From NCBI GenBank assembly GCA_964403015.1, contig CAYOEJ010000018.1, positions 1-36,058 of the forward strand: a stretch of 36,058 nucleotides of DNA, given 5' to 3'. Below the pieces are notes generated by a model, which saw nothing but the letters and a program-made list of their open reading frames with translations, ran no database searches and was not told the DNA's origin. Below, in pieces: positions 30,896-36,058 of the stretch. Position 1 is the first letter of the stretch. Each line of letters opens with the position of its first letter. Position numbers and translations under genes: made by a program. Source of the DNA: CAYOEJ01 sp964403015. GTDB taxonomy: Bacteria > Actinomycetota > Actinomycetes > Actinomycetales > Actinomycetaceae.

Positions 30896-32132
30896 TATCC
30901 GAAGGCGACGTGGAGCGACCACGCGGTCTGCGTCCGGCGTGACGAATGCGCTGGTTGGCACGCACGCGCAGCGCGATTCCGCCAAGTACCATCGAGATCA
31001 GCGAGCCGAGGATCACCGCAACGCGCGCGTGGGCACCGTGTGGATCTGCCGCGTCGAAGGACAGGGTTGCGATCAGCAGCGACACCGTGAATCCAATACC
31101 GGCAACGAGCGAGACGCCGAAAATATCCGGCAGGTCGACTCCGTTGCCCAGCCTGAGTCTAAACACCTTCACCAGCAGGAACACGCCACCGAAAATTCCG
31201 ATGCACTTACCGAACGGCAGGCCGAGGTAGATGCCCATGGCGACTGGATCCGAGAGCATCTGGCCGAAGCCGCCTGAATCGACGATGTTCACGCCCGCTG
31301 CGAAGAAGGCAAAGATGGGGAGGATGATTCCCGCCGAGTAGAAGTTGAGCTTCTCGGTGAATACGTGCGTGAGGGAGTTGTCGTCGCCGCGCTTCATGAT
31401 GGCGGGGATGGTCATACCGAGTGCCACGCCAGCAATCGTGGCGTGTACGCCTGCTCCGTGCATGAAATACCAGGCAAGGATGCCGAGTGGCCACAGGATG
31501 TACCAGCGCGTGATGCGCTTTTGAACGAGGAAGCCGAACACACCGATGGTCAGCAAGGACAGGGCAAGGAAAAGGAAGTTGATCCCGGAAGAGAAGAAGA
31601 TGGCGATGATGATAATACCGAGTAGGTCATCGACCACCGCGAGCGTCATGAGGAAAGTGCGCACTGCGGGTGGTAGACCCTTGCCGAACACGCCCAGCAC
31701 ACCGAGCGCGAACGCAATATCTGTTGCTACCGGAACGGCCCAGCCCTGGAAGTTTCCAGATCCGGTGAGCACCTGGATCAGGGCGTAGAGCAAGACGGGC
31801 CCGGCCATGCCGAATACTGCGGCAAGAACAGGTACGAGGGCTTGCTTCATATCGCGCAGGGAGCCAACCACAAATTCTTGCTTCAGCTCCATACCCACAA
31901 TGAAGAAGAAGATCGCGAGAAGACCGTCAGACGCCCAGGCGGAAAGCGGCAGGTCGAGGTGCAGGGCCTCCGGTCCGACGACCGTTGCAGCGACATCGAA
32001 GTACGTCTCACGCGCAGGTGAGTTTGCCCAGATAAGAGCGATGATTGCGCCGATAATCAGCACAATGCCGGCAAACGTTTCGTTCCTGAGTGCGAAACGA
32101 TAACGTGCTATCGGGCCTCTCCGTTGAGACAT
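30882..32132 (-). CDS. nhaA: Na+/H+ antiporter NhaA
   Basis: The product is 416 residues with about 12 membrane segments. It exchanges internal Na+ (or Li+) for external H+ in pH and salt homeostasis. The transport-site aspartates are visible: Asp in VATDIAFALGVLG and the Asp pair in AVVDDLLGIIIIA, matching E. coli Asp133 and Asp163/164. 'FFFIVGMELKQEF' near residue 80 is also typical. The ribosome site is CGGAGT. The last residues (TFRD) and the stop are encoded by a copy of the 26-bp repeat. The pairing with the nearby osmoprotectant importer suggests salt adaptation but is not proof. Confidence 0.95.
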   Translation of the reverse strand: MSQRRGPIARYRFALRNETFAGIVLIIGAIIALIWANSPARETYFDVAATVVGPEALHLDLPLSAWASDGLLAIFFFIVGMELKQEFVVGSLRDMKQALVPVLAAVFGMAGPVLLYALIQVLTGSGNFQGWAVPVATDIAFALGVLGVFGKGLPPAVRTFLMTLAVVDDLLGIIIIAIFFSSGINFLFLALSLLTIGVFGFLVQKRITRWYILWPLGILAWYFMHGAGVHATIAGVALGMTIPAIMKRGDDNSLTHVFTEKLNFYSAGIILPIFAFFAAGVNIVDSGGFGQMLSDPVAMGIYLGLPFGKCIGIFGGVFLLVKVFRLRLGNGVDLPDIFGVSLVAGIGFTVSLLIATLSFDAADPHGAHARVAVILGSLISMVLGGIALRVRANQRIRHAGRRPRGRSTSPSDTFRD

Positions 32133-32233
32133 TCGGTACTCCGATCGTATTTCTGACGTTGGTGCACCAACAACAATGCGGCGCCATCGCCGAGTGTGTG
32201 GATTTAGTATGAGTGTAATCCCTTTTCCCGGTG

Positions 32234-32263
32234 TTGGATAAGGCGTTCGGGGATCGGTATGCT
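32234..32263 (+). promoter_or_regulatory. Candidate promoter of the UAA-anticodon tRNA
   Basis: TTGGAT (32234-32239) and TATGCT (32258-32263) are separated by 18 bp and end 9 bp before the mature tRNA 5' end. This is suitable for a stable-RNA gene. Confidence 0.5.
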
Positions 32264-32272
32264 TGCACAGTC

Positions 32273-32346
32273 GCCTCCATAGCCCAATCGGCAGAGGCAG
32301 TCGACTTAAAATCGATTCAGTGTGGGTTCGAGTCCCACTGGAGGCA
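32273..32346 (+). tRNA. tRNA with anticodon UAA (Leu by the code), short variable loop
   Basis: All cloverleaf arms form. Acceptor: GCCTCCA/TGGAGGC with discriminator A. D-arm: GCCC...AGGC with GG in the loop. Anticodon stem: GTCGA/TCGAT with loop CTTAAAA (anticodon TAA). T-arm: GTGGG/TTCGAGT/CCCAC. The length is 74 bases and CCA is not encoded. The variable region is only TCAGT. Bacterial tRNA-Leu normally has a long type-II variable arm, so identity as a functional leucine tRNA is uncertain despite the anticodon. Confidence 0.85.
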
Positions 32347-32704
32347 CTGCGACTTTTGTCCCGAAATTCAGGGATTCATTCGTTCACCCATGATTTTGCA
32401 AATCTTCTTAATCAGTGGTGGCTGGCTCGGTGATGTGCCCAGAAAAGTTGTGCGTCACATTGCCATTTGTTGCCGTCGGAAACCTCGCTGGGCTTCCTAG
32501 CTCGCGGTTGACTCTGCCGACGACGCCGTTGCCACCGGTTCCTATTAATCACAGTTCTCGAGTGTCAGGGCTCCGCTCGACTCGGGTAGAGTTTCGAACG
32601 TTCGGGATTTTTCCGGCACAGAGCCAAGCTTTCGAGCGGGGTTGTGCAGAGTGCTCCGGCAGAGGTCAGGAGCAGGGGAGAGTCCATCTACGGGAGGAAA
32701 CGGT
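32347..32704 (+). other. Gene-free interval, tRNA to DUF1295 gene
   Basis: These 358 bases hold no convincing gene. The small open frames lack ribosome sites and overlap the tRNA or the start of the next gene. No clear terminator follows the tRNA. A possible -10, TAGAGT, lies near 32587, and the last bases hold the GGAGG site of the next gene. A long leader for that gene is possible. Confidence 0.6.
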
Positions 32705-33574
32705 TTGAGTAAGTCAGTAAAGCTCTACGGAATTATTATTGTCGCGGTGATTGTTGCGGCACTTGTTGCTTGGGCAGGAAGTCACCGCGGAGAAACGCTC
32801 GCTGGTATCCCCATCTTTGCCATTGCAGTTGCAGCTGCCGTGCTTATTCAGTGGATAGTCTTCGTTCCTGCACTTATGGCGGGAACCGAAAAGTACTACG
32901 ACCTCATGGGTGGCGTCACCTTTATCTCCGTCACCACGTTCGTCCTCATCGCAACACCGGACATCTCTGCGCGCGGCTGGATCGCCGGCGCGATGGTGAT
33001 CTTGTGGTCTGCACGTCTTGCATCCTTCCTCTTCAAGCGCGTGCTGGCAGCGGGAGATGACTCTAGATTCGACGACATCAAACGTAACCCTGCGCGTTTC
33101 CTGCTTACGTGGACACTGCAAGGTCTGTGGGTGTCGTTCACTGCGTCGGCTGCGTGGATTGCAATCACATCGGACAATCAACCACCGCTCGGCTGGATTG
33201 GAATTATCGGCATTGCCGTGTGGATAGTTGGCATCGGAATCGAGATCACCGCCGACCTTCAAAAATCCTCATTCAAGAAGGATCCGGCGAACGAGGGTAA
33301 GTTCATCAACGAGGGTCTGTGGTCGCGATCGCGCCACCCCAATTACTTTGGCGAGATTCTCCTCTGGACGGGTGTGCTTATTCTGGCTGCTCCCGCGTTT
33401 GTGGGCTGGCAGTGGATCGGCGTCATTTCGCCGCTCTTTACCGCGCTACTCCTTACCAAGGTTTCCGGCATTCCTATGCTCGAGAAGTCTGCCGATGAGC
33501 GCTGGGGAGACGACGCCGACTACCAGGAGTACAAGGCCGCGACCCCGGTCTTGATTCCCAAGCTGACCAAGTGA
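32705..33574 (+). CDS. DUF1295 (steroid 5-alpha-reductase-like) integral membrane protein
   Basis: The product is 289 residues from TTG 32705, with GGAGG 7-8 bp upstream. A longer ATG frame from 32642 would place that ribosome site inside the gene. About seven hydrophobic segments are present. The C-terminal half has 'IEITADLQKSSFKKDP', 'GLWSRSRHPNYFGEILLWTG' and 'EKSADERWGDDADYQEYK', the hallmark order of DUF1295 and of related isoprenylcysteine methyltransferase-like enzymes. The RHPNYFGE motif probably binds a nucleotide cofactor. The actual substrate is unknown. It is a single-gene unit ending at a shared terminator. Confidence 0.9.
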   Translation: MSKSVKLYGIIIVAVIVAALVAWAGSHRGETLAGIPIFAIAVAAAVLIQWIVFVPALMAGTEKYYDLMGGVTFISVTTFVLIATPDISARGWIAGAMVILWSARLASFLFKRVLAAGDDSRFDDIKRNPARFLLTWTLQGLWVSFTASAAWIAITSDNQPPLGWIGIIGIAVWIVGIGIEITADLQKSSFKKDPANEGKFINEGLWSRSRHPNYFGEILLWTGVLILAAPAFVGWQWIGVISPLFTALLLTKVSGIPMLEKSADERWGDDADYQEYKAATPVLIPKLTK

Positions 33575-33630
33575 ACGTGGTGTCAAAGGCGTGAGCGCAC
33601 CGTCGTCGTGATACCGCCACGAAAGCAAAA

Positions 33631-33670
33631 AAGAAGTCGTCCCGAGTTTCTAGGCTGGGGACGACTTCTT
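33631..33670. terminator. Bidirectional terminator
   Basis: A perfect 13-bp stem (33631-33643 with 33658-33670) is preceded by AAAA on the plus strand, so minus-strand transcripts end in a T6 tract. It lies between the convergent DUF1295 gene and the ABC permease gene (stop at 33682) and mainly suits the latter. Confidence 0.88.
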
Positions 33671-33681
33671 ATTCGGAGACG

Positions 33682-34464
33682 TTAGACGTCGCGCCTATGG
33701 AAGCGGACGAGACCCGCAGCGAGCGCAACCACGGTATAGCCGACGAAAATCAACAGTGCGAGGTTCGGATCTCCGATGGGGTTGCCGATGAAGAACGCTT
33801 CGGGTGATTCAAGTGCCTCGCTGCCGAGTGAGTTGGGATAGAACTTCGGCAACACTTCGCGGAATAGATCCATGGGGATGAGCGATGTGATGTCGATGAT
33901 GTAAAGCAAGAACACCATGAGCGCGATCGACACGGCTGTTGACCGGAAGATGTATCCAAAGCCCATGGTCATGAGCGCTATGAGCACCTGAAGGACAGCA
34001 AAGACTGCAATCGATCTTATGGAAGGTCCCGAGAACTCGAGCGCATCTCCGAGCCTCATTGCTGCAATGAGTACCGACGTTGCCGTGGTGGTCACAGCAA
34101 TGAGCGACGCTACGAGTGTGAGCGCGGTCGTTTTTGCAAGATAAGCGACTGGTCGGTTAGGTGTTGCGAGGACTGTTGTACGCATCGTGTTGTGCGAATA
34201 TTCGTGCGTCACGGACAGCGCGCCGATAATCACGAAGAAGAGAGCCAAGAACGCCCAGCCGGGGGTGATGATATCCACCTCGACAGCGGTGAAATGGTCG
34301 GAGTTCGTGACGAAGAAAATGAGCACCGTGTAGATGATGATCGCCAGTGCGCCGGTGAGAATAAATGAACGCAGCTGGAACTTCTTGAGTTCGGACATGA
34401 CCGAACGCAGGAAAGTCACGCGGTGCGCGGATGCATTGCGGGGGGAGTATGCGACTGCGGTCAT
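33682..34464 (-). CDS. ABC-2 family transporter permease
   Basis: The product is 260 residues from ATG 34464, one base after the ATPase stop; upstream in-frame extensions fall inside the ATPase gene. A cytoplasmic N-terminus ('RVTFLRSVMSELKKFQLRS') precedes six membrane helices. 'SVTHEYSHNTMRTTVLATPNR' in the first loop is typical of ABC-2 permeases such as BcrB- or NosY-like proteins. It pairs with the preceding ATPase. The exported substrate is unknown. Confidence 0.9.
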   Translation of the reverse strand: MTAVAYSPRNASAHRVTFLRSVMSELKKFQLRSFILTGALAIIIYTVLIFFVTNSDHFTAVEVDIITPGWAFLALFFVIIGALSVTHEYSHNTMRTTVLATPNRPVAYLAKTTALTLVASLIAVTTTATSVLIAAMRLGDALEFSGPSIRSIAVFAVLQVLIALMTMGFGYIFRSTAVSIALMVFLLYIIDITSLIPMDLFREVLPKFYPNSLGSEALESPEAFFIGNPIGDPNLALLIFVGYTVVALAAGLVRFHRRDV

Positions 34465-34465
34465 G

Positions 34466-35641
34466 TCAGTTCTGCCCTTCTTGTGCGTGGCCGTCATTGT
34501 GTTGCGGTCTGCCGCCTTGATCGGGGCTCGGTGGGTAGTGGTTCTGCTGGTTCGATCCCTGCAGGTAGTTGCCCTGAGGTGGGAACCCTGCTTGCCCAGT
34601 GTTGGCTTGTGGGTAACCGCGCTGCTGAGGGTAGCCACCTTGGGGGACACCCTGCTGGGGGTTGCCGCCGCCGTGCTGCTGATGGTAACCACCGCCGCGC
34701 TGCTGAGGGCTGGAGCTGGTCTGTCCAGATGTGTAATCCAATTGATCGGAAGTCAGTTCCATGAACACATCTTCGAGGGAGGAGTAGCTTTCGGAGAGTT
34801 CATGGATCTCGAACTTCTCTTCGTAAAGGAGCTTGCCAACTTCCTGGCGGCGCATTCCAGTGAGCTCGATAAAGCCTTGTGGATAGCGCTCTTCTGGTTG
34901 ATGGAATTCGGGAGACAGGCCGCGCTCGCGGAGGATTGTCTGCATATCCGAAACCTTGGGTCCGGCCACGCGAATACGGCTCTTACCTGCGGATTCGGTG
35001 AAGTCGGAGATTGCGCCAGAGGCGATGAGACGACCGCGGCCGATGATCACGAGGTCGTCGGCGGTGAGTGCCATTTCTGACATGAGGTGGGAAGATACCA
35101 GAACTGTCCGGCCCTCAGCAGCAAGATCGCGCATCAGCTTGCGAACCCACCGGACGCCGTCGGGATCAAGGCCATTAACCGGCTCGTCGAAAATAAGAAC
35201 CTCGGGGTCGCCAAGCAGAGCAAGAGCGATGCCCAACCGCTGACCCATGCCCAGGGAAAAGCCGCCGAGCTTCTGCTTTGCAACCTTGGCGATACCCGTC
35301 AGCTCCATGACTTCGTTGACTCGGGCTTTTCCAATGCCATGGCTGGCAGCGACGATTTCAAGTTGCTGTTTTGCCGTGCGCTTGGGGTGGAAGGCTTTGC
35401 CATCCAGCAATGCGCCGACTGTGGTGAGGGGAGATGCGAGCTTTTCGTAGGCTTGACCCTTGATGGCCGTTCGGCCGGAGGTGGGACGATCGAGCCCCAC
35501 GATGCACCTCATCGTGGTTGACTTGCCGGAACCGTTGGGTCCGAGGAAGCCCGTAACAGTTCCTGGCCGAAGCGCGAATGAAAGATGGTCGACTGCACGA
35601 GTCTTTCCATAGTCCTTGGTCAGGTTTTCAACTGTAATCAT
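34466..35641 (-). CDS. ABC-2 exporter ATPase with a Gln/Gly/Pro-rich C-terminal tail
   Basis: The product is 391 residues from ATG 35641, which is preceded by AGGGGA. The ATPase core (1-300) has Walker A GPNGSGKST (about 34-42), a variant signature FSLGMGQRLGIA, Walker B VLIFDEPVNGLDP and SSHLMSE, as in BcrA-like exporters. From residue 302 to the end runs a 90-residue low-complexity tail with 20 Gln plus abundant Gly, Pro, Asn, Tyr and His. It contains repeated PQQ, GGYPQQ and GYPQ units and has no predicted fold. Typical relatives end near residue 300-310. The tail could mediate clustering, membrane-proximal interactions or nothing known. It forms an operon with the permease. Confidence 0.92.
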   Translation of the reverse strand: MITVENLTKDYGKTRAVDHLSFALRPGTVTGFLGPNGSGKSTTMRCIVGLDRPTSGRTAIKGQAYEKLASPLTTVGALLDGKAFHPKRTAKQQLEIVAASHGIGKARVNEVMELTGIAKVAKQKLGGFSLGMGQRLGIALALLGDPEVLIFDEPVNGLDPDGVRWVRKLMRDLAAEGRTVLVSSHLMSEMALTADDLVIIGRGRLIASGAISDFTESAGKSRIRVAGPKVSDMQTILRERGLSPEFHQPEERYPQGFIELTGMRRQEVGKLLYEEKFEIHELSESYSSLEDVFMELTSDQLDYTSGQTSSSPQQRGGGYHQQHGGGNPQQGVPQGGYPQQRGYPQANTGQAGFPPQGNYLQGSNQQNHYPPSPDQGGRPQHNDGHAQEGQN

Positions 35642-35860
35642 CAGATTTCCCCTGTTGTTGCGAGAGCTAGTCGAAGCAATGTTACTCCGCGATCGACTCA
35701 ATCTAATCGAACTGTGGGTAAACAGTTTTATTCCCGTACGGGGACGACTTCCCGTTTTCGCTCACGGTGAGCCTCCGCTCTTTTGTTTGAACCTACGGAG
35801 CCGTTAGTATTGATGGCAGAAAGCCGCATATCCGATGTGGCGTGAAAACAGGAGGTTACT

Positions 35861-36058
35861 TTGAGCAACCCCGTGATGACTCGCAACCCGTACTTTAATC
35901 AGACGCAGGCGCGTCCGAATCAGTACGATCAGCGTGGAAATTACCGTAACGGTTCGCCTCAGCAGGCGTACAACGAGTACGAGCAGAACTACGCCGAACA
36001 GTACTCGCCCGAGAACTACGCGCAGCAGCGCCCTTCGGCATTCGATGCGCCACGCGAT
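35861..36058 (+). CDS. Probable Bax inhibitor-1/YccA family protein, N-terminus only (runs off the window)
   Basis: 66 codons are visible from TTG 35861, with AGGAGG 5 bp upstream. The opening SNPVMTRNPYFNQ is characteristic of actinobacterial BI-1/YccA-like membrane proteins, which carry a hydrophilic N-terminal extension before seven membrane helices. The visible part is a disordered Gln/Asn/Tyr/Pro-rich extension with several NY and EQ repeats. The membrane domain would lie beyond the window, so the family call is provisional. The gene is divergent from the ABC ATPase with a similar tail. The 219-bp space between them has a CCCGTACGGG palindrome near 35733 and no firm promoter. Confidence 0.72.
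   Translation, partial: MSNPVMTRNPYFNQTQARPNQYDQRGNYRNGSPQQAYNEYEQNYAEQYSPENYAQQRPSAFDAPRD

Noticed and set aside
30699..31277. Plus-strand open frame of 192 codons across the ppx-nhaA gap
   Set aside because: It runs through N and repeats, is antisense to nhaA and has no recognisable domain or ribosome site.
32415..32708. Small protein gene between the UAA-anticodon tRNA and the DUF1295 gene
   Set aside because: No ribosome site or recognisable domain, and it overlaps the start region of the DUF1295 gene.

Overview
This 36-kb stretch looks like chromosomal core sequence from a moderately GC-rich actinobacterium. The pointers are frequent GTG/TTG starts, tRNA genes without an encoded CCA, and actinobacterial gene neighbourhoods: tRNA-Gln/glmU/prs/L25/pth/mfd, eno...ftsB/DUF501/ppx, and ispE overlapping an ABC-F gene. 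Gene style and content fit the family Actinomycetaceae (for example Arcanobacterium or Trueperella). That assignment is an inference from memory, and the genus is uncertain. The sequence is a draft scaffold: four runs of exactly 100 N mark gaps of unknown real length.

Layout. 1-5.4 kb: a DUF4870 membrane protein, then a four-carbon acid-sugar catabolic cluster on the minus strand. The cluster has a FadR-type GntR regulator, a DUF1537 kinase, an NAD(P)-dependent dehydrogenase and a GntP permease, and the permease carries a one-base frameshift. 5.5-7.0 kb: a DJ-1/PfpI protein and a CueP-type copper-binding lipoprotein. 7.2-9.9 kb: ispE and a translationally coupled ABC-F ATPase. 10.0-12.0 kb: an ABC-2 exporter (ATPase, permease) with a small XRE regulator, behind a promoter overlapped by a perfect inverted repeat. 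12.1-15.7 kb: a MarR regulator with a palindromic operator candidate, converging on a NatAB-like exporter that follows a TetR gene.

15.8-25.1 kb is housekeeping: tRNA-Gln, a glmU lacking its acetyltransferase domain, prs, rplY (L25/Ctc), pth, mfd and eno. 25.3-28.2 kb: an osmoprotectant (glycine-betaine type) ABC importer, broken by an assembly gap and lying between eno and ftsB. 28.2-30.6 kb: ftsB/divIC, DUF501 and ppx/gppA. 30.9-32.1 kb: nhaA. 32.3 kb: a tRNA with anticodon UAA but a short variable loop. 32.7-36.1 kb: a DUF1295 membrane protein, a further ABC-2 exporter whose ATPase has a 90-residue Gln/Gly/Pro-rich tail, and the start of a probable Bax-inhibitor-1 family gene with a Gln/Asn/Tyr-rich N-terminus.

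I found no phage, insertion sequence, CRISPR array or clearly novel defence-type system. The observations most worth a second look are the UAA-anticodon tRNA with type-I architecture, the truncated GlmU, the frameshifted gntP, the tandem repeats bordering three of the four gaps, the operator-like palindromes, and the disordered Gln-rich tails on two neighbouring divergent genes.
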